From: Chloroflexota bacterium | GTDB taxonomy: Bacteria > Chloroflexota > Anaerolineae > Anaerolineales > Anaerolineaceae | Direction of reading: 5' to 3' | Length of the DNA: 34,034 nucleotides | Assembly: GCA_012798065.1 (NCBI GenBank) | Contig: JAAZNW010000074.1 | Coordinates: 1 to 34,034 of the forward strand | Part shown: piece by piece, positions 24,354-32,756 of the stretch | How positions within the stretch are numbered: the stretch's first letter is position 1 | Layout of the letters: every line of letters starts with the position of its first letter | Program-made: the position numbers and the translations under genes | Notes under the pieces: model-generated | What the model was told of the DNA's origin: nothing | Database searches by the model: none | What the model saw: the letters and a program-made list of their open reading frames with translations, nothing else

Positions 24354-25052
24354 CTAGGGGCGTTTGCTCGCGGAATGGATGGCCATTGTTCCCAGCATGC
24401 GCACCCGAAAGGTGACGCTCGTGAACCCGCAGCGCCGCAGACTATCCGCCAGGTCTTCGGCGCTGATGAAATTTTCGCTGGATTGCGTCAGGTAGGTATA
24501 GGCTTCGCCATTGCCGGTGAACAGCCTGCCAAGGTTGGGAATAACATAGCGAAAATAGGACTTGATCAGCGGGTTTAACGGCTTCCAGCGCGGACGGGTG
24601 GTATCCAGCACCACGACCCTGCCGCCGCTTTTAAGCACACGGTACTGTTCTGCCAGGGCAGCGTCCAGATCTACCACGTTGCGCACCAGGTAACCACTCA
24701 CCACCACATCAAACGTGTTATGAGAGAATGGCAGCGCCAGGGCGTCAGCCTGGCAACGGTGGATAGTCTCCCAGTCTTTTCCGGCAGCCATCATCTCCAT
24801 GCTGAAATCAGCGGCGGTGATACCTGCGCCCGGGCAGGTGTGGCGCGCTTCGCGTGACAGGTCTCCGGTTCCTGCGCCGATGTCCAGCAGTCTTTCGCCG
24901 TTTCTCAGTTTGGCGATGCGCATCACTTCCTTGCGCAGAAGGATATCCACGCCGAAGGTCATCAAGTGGTTCATCATATTATAGCGACGGGCAACGGACT
25001 TAAAAGTCTTTTTTACATATCGTTCTCGTTCAGTTCCAAGCAGGTGAGCCAT
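24354..25052 (-). CDS. menG: UbiE/MenG-type class I methyltransferase (probable demethylmenaquinone methyltransferase)
   Basis: SAM-dependent methyltransferase of 232 residues. N-terminal VKKTFKSVARRYNMMNHLMTFG matches the UbiE/MenG family opening (FxxVAxxYDxMN). The SAM-binding glycine motif is LLDIGAGTGDLS, followed by ITAADFSMEMM, LPFSHNTFDVVVSGYLVRNVVD and a C-terminal YTYLTQSSENFISAEDLA. The expected step is the last methylation in menaquinone synthesis, at the membrane surface. SGYLVRN replaces the usual FGLRN with some divergence, so a related quinone-type substrate is possible. ATG 25052 lies six bases after TATAAT and has no ribosome binding site; the longer open frame to 25145 is not used. 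Confidence 0.82.
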   Translation of the reverse strand: MAHLLGTERERYVKKTFKSVARRYNMMNHLMTFGVDILLRKEVMRIAKLRNGERLLDIGAGTGDLSREARHTCPGAGITAADFSMEMMAAGKDWETIHRCQADALALPFSHNTFDVVVSGYLVRNVVDLDAALAEQYRVLKSGGRVVVLDTTRPRWKPLNPLIKSYFRYVIPNLGRLFTGNGEAYTYLTQSSENFISAEDLADSLRRCGFTSVTFRVRMLGTMAIHSASKRP

Positions 25053-25455
25053 TCGCCTATTATAAATGGAATTGTTTTTCACTTTGATCCTGCCAGCGGA
25101 AGCTGGTGTGAGCCTTTCCTGTGGTTCGAGACAAAGGGATGCCATGTCTCCCGGTTTTCCGGGAGAATCACTCGATATTGCTTCCCTTCAGGTAGCACCC
25201 TGTTAGGATAGGGGGATTCGAATTTGGCTTGGCTGGGTTGAGTATTGGAGGATTTTGCTGCCTGAGAAAGGGAGAGGGGCGATAAAGAATCAGTGCCTCC
25301 AAGGGAATACTGTATAAAGGGATAATCCAATGGTGAGAGGGGGGAGATGTGATGACCCTTCTGCCTATGTAATTGATAACCGCCAATTATGTCGTTTATT
25401 ATTGGCATTTACGGTGTATAATGACAATAATCAACATTCTTATTGGCAGTTACAA
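25053..25455. other. Intergenic region between menG and the Fic gene, with hairpins and promoter elements
   Basis: No gene is seen here. On the minus strand TATAAT (25064-25059) serves the leaderless methyltransferase gene. GAGACA/TGTCTC (25128-25133 with 25145-25150) and TCTCCCGG/CCGGGAGA (25147-25154 with 25159-25166) are two hairpins sharing four bases, so only one can form at a time. Near the Fic gene lies TATAAT (25417-25422). TTATTGGCA occurs at 25399-25407 and again at 25440-25448, with an inverted CCAATTA at 25383-25389; these bracket the promoter and could be operator sites. Confidence 0.5.
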
Positions 25456-26610
25456 ATGAAACCAAGTGACTACATTAACTCTACAGCGGGCAAACTAATC
25501 AAAACCAGCCAGGGGTATTTGGCTTTCCTGCCCAATCCTCTGCCTCCAGAGCTGGCTTGGTCTAGTTTGCTAGTAAGCCTGCTTTCCGAGGCCGAACGTG
25601 AGCTTGCCAAGCTTGCACTGGCCGGTAAAGGCTTTCCCCATCCCCACATCCTGACTCGCTCATTTATCCGCCATGAAGCCGTGATCTCATCTCGTATCGA
25701 AGGGACGCGCGCCACACTGGAAGACCTGTATTCCTATGAATCAGAACAAATGTCTTTCCTAGAACCCAATACGGATGCCCGTGAAGTCTACAATTACGTA
25801 AAAGCGCTGGACTATGGGCTTGAGCGGGTGAAGAGCTTACCTCTCAGTTTACGCTTGATTCGAGAACTACATGGGATTTTAATGGATGGAGTACGCGGGG
25901 AGGTCATGACGCCTGGTGAATTCCGCCGTAGTCAGAACTGGATCGGGCCTGCAGGGTGCACACTGGAGACGGCCACCTATGTTCCACCTCCTGTTGATGA
26001 AATGCGCGAGGTCCTGGGAGCGTTGGAGCAATTCATCCAGGCTTCCACAGACCTGCCGACCTTGGCACGCATTGCTCTTATCCATTACCAGTTCGAAGCC
26101 ATCCATCCATTTCTGGACGGAAACGGTAGGGTAGGCCGTCTGCTGGTCTCCTTACTGTTGTGTCAGTGGGATCTCCTGCCGAGCCCTTTGCTCTACCTGA
26201 GCTCGTTTATTGAACGGAATCGCAACGAATATTATGATCGCCTGCTGGCAGTCAGCCAGCAAAGTGACTGGGATGGTTGGTTGCGCTTTTTCTTTACTGG
26301 CGTGCGCGAGCAATCACGAGAAGCGGCTCGTTGTATTGAGAATCTTCAGCAGTTGCGCAATCGATACCGCGCACAACTGGCCAGCCGCCGATCTGTGAAG
26401 CGATTGGCAGACGTTGTGGATTATCTGATCGGGAATCCAATTTTCACTGTACGCAAGCTTCAGGCCGGGCTTGGTTTAACCGATTTCAAGACGGCTCATC
26501 GCTATGTGAATGATCTCGAACAGGCGGGAATTTTGCGTGAAGTGACAGCCAGGAAACGCAATCGGCTTTACCGGGCCGATGAAGTCTTCAACGCGATCAA
26601 AAATGAGTGA
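25456..26610 (+). CDS. Fic family protein (probable AMP transferase) with C-terminal winged helix
   Basis: Fic enzyme of 384 residues. The catalytic loop HPFLDGNGRVGR (217-228) is complete. The N-terminal region carries the inhibitory-helix motif S78-S-R-I-E82-G83, so this is a self-inhibited class II-type Fic protein. An N-terminal Fic_N-like segment precedes it. The last 75 residues form a winged-helix-like domain (ADVVDYLIGNPIFTVRKLQ, HRYVNDLEQAGILREV), suggesting DNA binding and autoregulation. Such proteins usually transfer AMP to target proteins. ATG 25456 is chosen because a promoter element lies at 25417-25422; the frame reaches 25330. It stands alone between a tRNA and a quinone gene, as accessory genes often do. 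Confidence 0.88.
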   Translation: MKPSDYINSTAGKLIKTSQGYLAFLPNPLPPELAWSSLLVSLLSEAERELAKLALAGKGFPHPHILTRSFIRHEAVISSRIEGTRATLEDLYSYESEQMSFLEPNTDAREVYNYVKALDYGLERVKSLPLSLRLIRELHGILMDGVRGEVMTPGEFRRSQNWIGPAGCTLETATYVPPPVDEMREVLGALEQFIQASTDLPTLARIALIHYQFEAIHPFLDGNGRVGRLLVSLLLCQWDLLPSPLLYLSSFIERNRNEYYDRLLAVSQQSDWDGWLRFFFTGVREQSREAARCIENLQQLRNRYRAQLASRRSVKRLADVVDYLIGNPIFTVRKLQAGLGLTDFKTAHRYVNDLEQAGILREVTARKRNRLYRADEVFNAIKNE

Positions 26611-26730
26611 GAAGACCGATGCTGAATGCTAAAATCTTCGGTCCGCAGGTTTAGACGGTTTTTCCTGAATTGAATCCGGGAAAGCCCCTATAAGGAAAAG
26701 ATATCATTGAGATGATATATCAAACCAAAA

Positions 26731-26762
26731 AGACCATATGGAATCTCTGTTCCATATGGTCT
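26731..26762 (-). terminator. Intrinsic terminator of tRNA-Glu
   Basis: AGACCATATGGAA (26731-26743) and TTCCATATGGTCT (26750-26762) form a perfect 13-bp stem with a six-base loop. On the minus strand TTTTTGG follows, 11 bases after the tRNA 3' end. A weaker repeat, ATATCAT-TGAG-ATGATAT, lies at 26701-26718. Confidence 0.85.
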
Positions 26763-26773
26763 ATATGTTCTTG

Positions 26774-26846
26774 TGCCCCCAAGGGAATTCGAATCCCTGT
26801 TTTGGCCTTGAGAGGGCCACGTCCTGGGCCGCTAGACGATGGGGGC
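26774..26846 (-). tRNA. tRNA-Glu, anticodon CTC
   Basis: A full cloverleaf of 73 bases on the minus strand. The acceptor stem is GCCCCCA/TGGGGGC with discriminator A. The anticodon arm is TGGCC-CTCTCAA-GGCCA, giving anticodon CTC at 26812-26810. The T arm is AGGGA-TTCGAAT-TCCCT. The 3' CCA is not encoded (the next bases are CAAG), so it must be added after transcription. It has its own promoter and terminator. Confidence 0.96.
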
Positions 26847-26856
26847 AAGTGCAAGG

Positions 26857-26885
26857 ATTTTATCACGGCGAAATCCCAGTGTCAA
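26857..26885 (-). promoter_or_regulatory. Promoter of tRNA-Glu
   Basis: Minus strand TTGACA (26885-26880), 17-base spacer, TAAAAT (26862-26857). The predicted start is a few bases upstream of the tRNA 5' end. Confidence 0.85.
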
Positions 26886-26936
26886 CGAAATCTACGCTGA
26901 GCCGCAACGCCCTGACCATCAATTTACCGCAATCAA

Positions 26937-26965
26937 TTGACGAAAGCGGTCGGGCATGCTATTAT
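26937..26965 (+). promoter_or_regulatory. Promoter of the PIN/TRAM-cysS-rlmB operon
   Basis: TTGACG (26937-26942), 17-base spacer, TATTAT (26960-26965). The leader of about 75 bases is very T-rich and ends with AGGAG before the ATG at 27049. Together with the tRNA genes and sites this accounts for the 26611-27048 gap. Confidence 0.75.
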
Positions 26966-27048
26966 GCTTTTACATTATTTTTATTATTTAGTTTTATTCT
27001 GGACATTAACATTTATTCATTCATTTTTATTTTGCAGGAGTAATTATC

Positions 27049-28143
27049 ATGTCGGTCGATTTTATTTTTCGTATTCTTGGGATGGTCATCCTGGCGATTG
27101 TGGGGGGAATTCTGGGTAACCAGTTTGGAGAAATTGCCAATACATCTCCAAGCGCCACCACTTTTCCGGTGGAGCAGTATCGCTTTCTGTTTGGATTGCT
27201 GGGAGCGTTGTTCGGGCTCATCCTCACGCCATATTTCACCACCCGCCCAGCGCGGGCGATGCGCAACGCGCTGGCAAAAGCCACCACTCATGCTCTGGTG
27301 GCCTCTTTATTTGGGTTGGTGGCGGGTTTAATTGTGGCCGCCTTGCTGGCCTTCCCTCTTTCTCTGCTGCCCGATCCATTTGGCAGCGTGCTGCCTTTTG
27401 TGGGCGCAATCCTTTTTACCTACTTAGGCGTGGTTATTTTTAAGCTGCGACAACAGGATTTTCTCAATTTGCTCTCCAACCTGCGTAGCGGTTCAGGAGT
27501 CACGGCGAAAGATGGGGCATCAGGCGCGGGCTGGGCGGAAAGCCGCACCATCTTACTGGATACCAGCGTGCTCATCGATGGTCGCATCGCGGACATCTCG
27601 CGCACGGGGTTTCTGCCAGGCTCGCTGCTTATCCCGCGCTTTGTGCTCAACGAATTGCAATACATCGCGGATTCTCCTGATAATATGCGCCGTCAACGCG
27701 GCCGCCGCGGTATGGAGGTGCTTTCCGCGCTGCAAAAAGAACCCGCCATCCCTGTGCGTATCAGCGATATCGATGTGGAAGGAATGCGCGAGGTGGATGA
27801 TAAACTGGTGGTGCTGGCGCGGCAAATGCGCTGCCCGATCCTTACCAACGACTACAACCTTAACCGTATCGCTGAATTGCAGGGGGTCACGGTGTTGAAC
27901 ATCAACGAACTGGCGAACGCGGTAAAATCAGTGCTCATCCCCGGTGAAATCATGACCGTACAGGTCATTCAAGAAGGGCGCGAGACCGGGCAGGGTGTGG
28001 CGTACATGGATGACGGCACCATGGTTGTGGTAGAAAATGGCCGTGAATACATGGATAAATCCATCCAGGTGACGGTTACCAAGGTTTTGCAGACAGCTGC
28101 CGGGAGGATGATCTTTGCCCGGCCCGATGAAGCAGCGAATTAG
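27049..28143 (+). CDS. Membrane-anchored PIN/TRAM domain protein (YacL-like)
   Basis: Protein of 364 residues. Residues 1-135 hold four hydrophobic helices. A PIN-type ribonuclease domain follows at about 167-290 with the acidic residues D171 ([11 protein letters not shown]), E202 (VLNELQ), D251 and D268 (LTNDYNLN). A TRAM domain, which binds RNA, covers about 300-360. This is the YacL architecture. The gene precedes cysS and rlmB, as in the conserved yacL-cysS-rlmB neighbourhood of many Gram-positive bacteria. The target RNA is not known. GGAG lies 11 bases before the ATG. Confidence 0.9.
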   Translation: MSVDFIFRILGMVILAIVGGILGNQFGEIANTSPSATTFPVEQYRFLFGLLGALFGLILTPYFTTRPARAMRNALAKATTHALVASLFGLVAGLIVAALLAFPLSLLPDPFGSVLPFVGAILFTYLGVVIFKLRQQDFLNLLSNLRSGSGVTAKDGASGAGWAESRTILLDTSVLIDGRIADISRTGFLPGSLLIPRFVLNELQYIADSPDNMRRQRGRRGMEVLSALQKEPAIPVRISDIDVEGMREVDDKLVVLARQMRCPILTNDYNLNRIAELQGVTVLNINELANAVKSVLIPGEIMTVQVIQEGRETGQGVAYMDDGTMVVVENGREYMDKSIQVTVTKVLQTAAGRMIFARPDEAAN

Positions 28144-28162
28144 ACTCCGAACAGGATTTCAT

Positions 28163-29557
28163 ATGAAAGTTTACAACACACTATCCCGCAAGGTTGAGGA
28201 ATTCCAGACCCTCGAGCCCGGTAAGGTGAAAATGTACGTCTGCGGCCCCACCGTATATGCCAAGGCGCATATCGGGCATGCCATGTCAGCGCTGGTCTTC
28301 GACATCATTCGCCGTTACCTCGAATATCGAGGATATGAAGTGCGCCACGTGATGAATTTCACCGACGTGGATGACAAGATCATCCTGCGCGCCCAAGAAA
28401 AGGGCGTGGACCCATTCAAACTGGGCGAGATGTACATTCATGAATTTGAAAAACACTTACAGGATTTCAACATTTTGCCGGCTACCGTGAACCCCCGCGC
28501 CACACGGGAAATGGAGCAGATTATCACCATGATCCAGGGGTTGGTGGAGAAGGGGTTCGCCTATGACAAGGATGGCGATGTGTATTTCAGGGTCACCAGA
28601 GACAGTCAGTATGGCAAACTCTCCGGTCGGCGCATTGATGACATGCAATCTGGCTACCGGATTGAGGTGGATGAACGCAAAGAGCACCCCATGGACTTTG
28701 CGTTGTGGAAGGCAGCCAAGCCCGGCGAGCCTGCCTGGGACAGCCCCTGGGGCAAGGGTCGCCCCGGATGGCATATCGAGTGCTCCGCTATGAACCTCAA
28801 TCACCTTGGTGAACAGATTGATATTCACGGCGGAGGCAACGACCTGGTCTTCCCACATCATGAGAATGAAATCGCCCAGAGCGAGAGTTATACCGGTAAA
28901 ACGTTCGCTCGCTACTGGATTCACAATGGTATGCTGCAACTGAGCGGTGAGAAGATGTCTAAATCGGTTGGCAACCTGGTCACCATTGAAGAATTCCTGG
29001 AGAATCACCCCGCAGACGCGCTGCGCATGCTGGTGCTGAATTCCGGCTACCGCAATCCATTGTCTTTCTCTGATGAGATACTCGCGCAGGCAGAGAAAGC
29101 CATTGAAAGGCTCCGTTCTGGACTCAAACCCGCGCCTGCGGCAGCGCCCGGGGCTGCTCAATCAGTAGTGGACGCCCTGGCGCACCAGGTAGAAACGGCA
29201 GAAAGCGGCTTTGTGCAATCCATGGATGATGATTTCAATTCCGCTGGGGCGCTGGCGCAACTTTTTGACCTGGTGAGGGGCATCAATCAGGCGCGCGCGG
29301 ATGGCGCCACAGGCGCGCAGCTCAGCGCTGCTCAGCTCAAATTGCGCCAGCTTACCACCGTGTTGGGGCTAAGTTTGGAAAAAGAGACCGAAACCCACCA
29401 GGAAGTCGATGGTTTTGTGAATTTACTCATTGAAATCCGCCGCGAATTGCGCGCGAACAAACTCTGGGAACTCTCAGACAGCGTGCGCGACCGGCTGGCC
29501 GCGCTGGGGGTGGTGTTGGAGGACAGTAAGGAAGGCACCTCCTGGCATTGGAAATGA
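28163..29557 (+). CDS. cysS: Cysteinyl-tRNA synthetase
   Basis: Class I aminoacyl-tRNA synthetase of 464 residues, normal length. [20 protein letters not shown] starts the catalytic domain, with a zinc-ligand cysteine and the HIGH motif. [20 protein letters not shown] and [14 protein letters not shown] (further zinc ligands) follow, then the EKMSKSVGN loop. The C-terminal helical anticodon-binding part runs from about 300. ATG 28163 has AGGA six bases upstream; the open frame starts earlier inside the PIN/TRAM gene. No T-box is seen upstream, unlike serS. rlmB follows after seven bases. Confidence 0.96.
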   Translation: MKVYNTLSRKVEEFQTLEPGKVKMYVCGPTVYAKAHIGHAMSALVFDIIRRYLEYRGYEVRHVMNFTDVDDKIILRAQEKGVDPFKLGEMYIHEFEKHLQDFNILPATVNPRATREMEQIITMIQGLVEKGFAYDKDGDVYFRVTRDSQYGKLSGRRIDDMQSGYRIEVDERKEHPMDFALWKAAKPGEPAWDSPWGKGRPGWHIECSAMNLNHLGEQIDIHGGGNDLVFPHHENEIAQSESYTGKTFARYWIHNGMLQLSGEKMSKSVGNLVTIEEFLENHPADALRMLVLNSGYRNPLSFSDEILAQAEKAIERLRSGLKPAPAAAPGAAQSVVDALAHQVETAESGFVQSMDDDFNSAGALAQLFDLVRGINQARADGATGAQLSAAQLKLRQLTTVLGLSLEKETETHQEVDGFVNLLIEIRRELRANKLWELSDSVRDRLAALGVVLEDSKEGTSWHWK

Positions 29558-29564
29558 CCGGCAG

Positions 29565-30302
29565 ATGAAAGAATGGATTACGGGGCGAAACCCGGTTATG
29601 GAAGTGATGCAGGCGAAACGCCGTCAGGTGTTTCGCCTGTTGCTGGCTTCTGGGGTGGAAGAAAAAGGGCGCATTGCTGAAATACTGCGCGCAGCCGCTT
29701 TAATAAAAGTTCCAGTCGAACGTGTCGCGCGAGAACGGCTGGAGCGGCTTGGCGAAAACCCGCAGGGGGTTGCCGTTGAGGTTGGAGTCTACCCTTATGT
29801 TGAACTGTATGACATTTATGACCTGGCGAAAGAAAGAAACGAAGCGCTGTTCGTGCTGGTGCTGGATGTCATTCAGAACCCTCAGAATTTAGGCACACTG
29901 TTGCGCACCGCTGAAGCAGTGGGAGTGCACGGGGTTATCAACCCGCAGCACCGCGCCGCCGAGGTAACGCCGGCAGTGGTTTCCGCTTCGGCTGGCGCTT
30001 CAGAGCACTTGCTCATCACGCGGGGCAATATCGCCCGCAGCCTCGAGCAGCTCAAAGAAGCTGGCGCCTGGGTGGTTGGCCTGGCGGAAGGGGAGGACTC
30101 GTCAGCCGAAGTACCCCTGGGTGGGCCCATTGCGCTTGTGGTGGGGAATGAGGGGGAGGGCATGCGCGCGTTGGTCAGGCAGCAATGCGACTATATTCTC
30201 AGCCTGCCAATGCGTGGACGCATCCAATCGCTTAACGCCGCTGTTGCTGGCTCGATCGTGCTCTACCAGGTGTTGCTGGCGCGCCAAAAAACCTCACGCT
30301 GA
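29565..30302 (+). CDS. rlmB: 23S rRNA (guanosine-2'-O)-methyltransferase RlmB-like
   Basis: SpoU-family (SPOUT) methyltransferase of 245 residues. An N-terminal substrate-binding domain opens with ITGRNPVMEVM. The knotted catalytic domain has motif 1 LDVIQNPQNLGTLLRTAEAVGV, motif 2 VVGNEGEGM and motif 3 LPMRGRIQSLNAAVAGSI; the arginine of motif 1 and asparagine of motif 3 are in place. It methylates 23S rRNA at the peptidyl-transferase region (G2251 in E. coli). ATG 29565 lacks a good ribosome binding site and may depend on coupling with cysS seven bases upstream. Confidence 0.92.
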   Translation: MKEWITGRNPVMEVMQAKRRQVFRLLLASGVEEKGRIAEILRAAALIKVPVERVARERLERLGENPQGVAVEVGVYPYVELYDIYDLAKERNEALFVLVLDVIQNPQNLGTLLRTAEAVGVHGVINPQHRAAEVTPAVVSASAGASEHLLITRGNIARSLEQLKEAGAWVVGLAEGEDSSAEVPLGGPIALVVGNEGEGMRALVRQQCDYILSLPMRGRIQSLNAAVAGSIVLYQVLLARQKTSR

Positions 30303-30589
30303 CCGTGTTATTCCGCGCGCTGGTGTTCGTTCATCTCCCGCTGGTGGTATAGGTTAACCACGCGAGTACCTGAACAGCCGCCAGGGCGGTTGGGTTGACG
30401 GAATGGTTTCTGACCGCCTTTGATATTCCTGGCAAGAAGCGATGAGCGATGTACGGTTTCGACAAGCAGCTCCGCGGTCCTCTCTGTTTGGGTTTGCTGC
30501 GGGCATCCTTGCTGGTCACGGCTGTATTAAATAAACGAGGACAGCGCCATCCAGCTGCTCCCGTTCCTGAAAGACCTGCAAGTACTTTT
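30303..30589. other. Intergenic region without recognised gene
   Basis: This stretch lies between convergent rlmB and the DUF456 gene. Open frames on both strands (for example minus 30331-30624) have low-complexity composition and overlap the DUF456 gene, and I recognise no protein in them. A weak CCGC-CAGG-GCGG hairpin is present near 30383. No clear T-run terminator is seen for rlmB. It could be a decayed gene or an unrecognised RNA. Confidence 0.4.
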
Positions 30590-31090
30590 TTAAAGCCAGA
30601 GCACCCAGACCACCCACAAGCCAATCATCAGGACGCCGATTCCCAAACGGGCGATGGTTGCGAAACCGCACCCTCTGATGATCGCCCCGGCTGATTTTGC
30701 GCCTTCCTTAAGATCTCGTTTACGTACCCATTCTACAACCAGTATGCTCAGCGCGGCAAAAAGCAGCCCGCCAAAGGGCGGCAAAATAAAGGTGCCGGCG
30801 ATCCCAGCGGCGAGCGCTACCACCACCGATATCCAACTGGCGCCGGTCTTCTTGGCTTCAGCGCCCATGAATAAGTTATCAATGAGGTTGCCCCCTATCA
30901 TCAGCAGCGTGATGACCGCAAACAAAATGCCGGTGGCAGGTGAAAAACCGCTGACGATGCCGTAGGCAAGGATGGCCAGCCAGATGATAGTGAGCCCAGG
31001 GATGATATAGAGCATCAGACCGAACAGACCAACGCCCATGACCACCGCGAGCACGGGCACAAACCAGTTGGAATTCGCAATGGCATCCAA
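30590..31090 (-). CDS. DUF456 family membrane protein
   Basis: Membrane protein of 166 residues matching DUF456 (PF04306): a first hairpin VGLFGLMLYIIPGLTIIWLAILAYG, given here as the IIPGLTIIWLAILAYG core, then glycine-rich helices with GTFILPPFGGLLFAA. The function is unknown. The start is a TTG at 31090, two bases after the serS stop. There is no ATG in frame and no strong ribosome binding site, so translation is probably coupled to serS. It shares the T-box-controlled transcript of serS. Confidence 0.82.
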   Translation of the reverse strand: MDAIANSNWFVPVLAVVMGVGLFGLMLYIIPGLTIIWLAILAYGIVSGFSPATGILFAVITLLMIGGNLIDNLFMGAEAKKTGASWISVVVALAAGIAGTFILPPFGGLLFAALSILVVEWVRKRDLKEGAKSAGAIIRGCGFATIARLGIGVLMIGLWVVWVLWL

Positions 31091-31092
31091 TT

Positions 31093-32361
31093 TTAAGAAA
31101 TCACTTTCAACCCGCCCATCCAGGGCAGCAGCACTTCAGGCACTTTAATTTTTCCATCAGCCTGTTGGTTATTTTCGAGCACCGCGATGAGGGTCCGCGG
31201 CAAGCCCAGTCCTGACCCATTAAGGGTGTGCACCAGGCGGTTACGCCCTCCTTCAGCAGGTTTGTACTTGATGTTGGCGCGGCGCGCCTGAAAATCGCCG
31301 ACATTGGAAACAGAAGATACTTCCAGCCACTCGTTGCAACCGGCAGCCCACACTTCAAGGTCGTAAGTGACCACAGAATTAAAGCCCAGGTCGCCGGTGC
31401 ATAATTGTTTAACCCGGTACGGCAACCCCAGCAACGCGCAGGTTTCTTCGGCGTCGGCGAGCATTTTCTGCAGCTCGTGCATTGATTCTTCAGGAGTGCA
31501 ATAAATGTACATCTCTACTTTATCAAACTGGTGCCCGCGTTTGATGCCGCGCACATCCCGCCCGGCGCTCATCTTCTCGCGCCTGAAGCATGGCGTGTAA
31601 GCGGTAAAGCGCAGCGGCAGGCTGGCCTCCTCCAGCACCTCATCGCGGTACATACCGGTGAGGGGCACCTCCGCGGTTGGCACCATCCACAGGTCTTCTT
31701 CGATGTCGTGATACAGGTTGTCTACGAACTTGGGCAGCTGCCCGGCGGCGTAGAGGGTCTCAGCTTTGACCATGAAAGGTGTATAGCGTTCCACGTAGCC
31801 CTGGCGGGCGTGCAGATCAAGCATCCATGAGATGAGCGCGCGCTGCAGGCGTGCAGCCTCTCCGTTGAGCACATAGAATCGCGACCCGGTCAGCTTTACC
31901 CCGCGGTCAAAGTCGATCAACCCCATCTTCGGCCCCAACTCCCAGTGAGGCAGGGGGGTAAAGTCAAACTCGGGCAGTGCACCGTGGGTACGCAGTACGA
32001 TGTTCTCGCTCTCGTCTTTTCCAATAGGGGTGGAAGGGTCAGGAAGGTTGGGTATGGTTGCCAGCAGCGCTTGCAGTCCTTCATCCACCTGCCTGGTGGT
32101 CTCATCAAGTTGCGCGATTTCCTCGCCCACCGAACGCATGGCGTCGATCTTCTCCTGCCTTTCAGCGGGGTCTTTGGTCTGACTGATTTCCTTGGAGACC
32201 GTGTTGCGCAGGGCTTTGAGGTTTTCCACTTTAACCAGCAGTCCGCGCCTTTCAGCGTCCATGGTTAATAACTTGTCGACCACGCTGCTGTCCATCTGCC
32301 GGTCGGTGAGCGCTTTGCGCAGCTCCTCAGGATGTTCCCGTATGAAATTGATGTCTAACAT
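31093..32361 (-). CDS. serS: Seryl-tRNA synthetase
   Basis: Class II aminoacyl-tRNA synthetase of 422 residues, normal length. An N-terminal coiled-coil arm spans about 25-100 (RRGLLVKVENLKALRNTVS). The catalytic domain has motif 2 (TPCFRREKMSAGRDVRGIKRGHQF, key core FRREKMSAG), the serine-binding TAEVPLTG and motif 3 (LNGSGLGLPRTLIAVLEN, core GLGLPRTL). ATG 32361 follows GAGGTGCAGC. The open frame starts four codons earlier. It is controlled by a T-box leader with a UCC serine specifier and shares its transcript with the DUF456 gene. Confidence 0.96.
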   Translation of the reverse strand: MLDINFIREHPEELRKALTDRQMDSSVVDKLLTMDAERRGLLVKVENLKALRNTVSKEISQTKDPAERQEKIDAMRSVGEEIAQLDETTRQVDEGLQALLATIPNLPDPSTPIGKDESENIVLRTHGALPEFDFTPLPHWELGPKMGLIDFDRGVKLTGSRFYVLNGEAARLQRALISWMLDLHARQGYVERYTPFMVKAETLYAAGQLPKFVDNLYHDIEEDLWMVPTAEVPLTGMYRDEVLEEASLPLRFTAYTPCFRREKMSAGRDVRGIKRGHQFDKVEMYIYCTPEESMHELQKMLADAEETCALLGLPYRVKQLCTGDLGFNSVVTYDLEVWAAGCNEWLEVSSVSNVGDFQARRANIKYKPAEGGRNRLVHTLNGSGLGLPRTLIAVLENNQQADGKIKVPEVLLPWMGGLKVIS

Positions 32362-32386
32362 GCTGCACCTCATTTTTAAAGAATAA

Positions 32387-32634
32387 CGCCCTCATCTGTC
32401 GCGCAGGACGAGGGGCGCCTCGTGGTGCCACCTGCTTTCGCTCCCGTAGGGGAACCTCATTGTGGTATTAACGGTGCCTCCGGTCTCTTTACGGCGAGAA
32501 TGCCCCTGCAGAGACAACCTGCCCAAGAAGGGCGATCGGGTTGGAATCCGCCTGGGCGTTCCTGCCGCTTTGCAGCGGTCAGCGGCTCTCTGGAAGGATA
32601 TCCCAGGCAGTAGTACCCGAGCTGGTCTTGTAAA
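32387..32634 (-). promoter_or_regulatory. T-box riboswitch leader of serS (specifier UCC, serine)
   Basis: On the minus strand stem I closes with CGGGT/ACCCG (32619-32615 with 32541-32537) and GCCTGGG/CCCAGGC. The internal loop holds UCC at 32545-32543, a serine codon. The T-box sequence AGGTGGCACCACG lies at 32433-32421, followed by the ACGAG/CTCGT antiterminator stem. A terminator hairpin, CGCCCCTC with GAGGGCG, lies at 32417-32387 and is followed by TTATTCTTT. Uncharged tRNA-Ser should allow readthrough into serS. Confidence 0.92.
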
Positions 32635-32637
32635 GTG

Positions 32638-32665
32638 ATTATACCTTGCGCTTAATGCCTGTCAA
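32638..32665 (-). promoter_or_regulatory. Promoter of the serS T-box transcript
   Basis: Minus strand TTGACA (32665-32660), 16-base spacer, TATAAT (32643-32638). The predicted start lies just before stem I. Confidence 0.88.
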
Positions 32666-32756
32666 GAACAACGCGCGCAAGGGGATGACAGCCGCGGTCA
32701 ATCGTCAGTTAAACAGGATGATGGAAAAGGACAAATTGCGATAAAATCAATTGATC

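Noticed and set aside
30331..30624. 97-codon minus-strand open frame after rlmB
   Set aside because: It overlaps the DUF456 gene, has odd composition (rich in Arg, Ser, Pro, Cys), and has no ribosome binding site.
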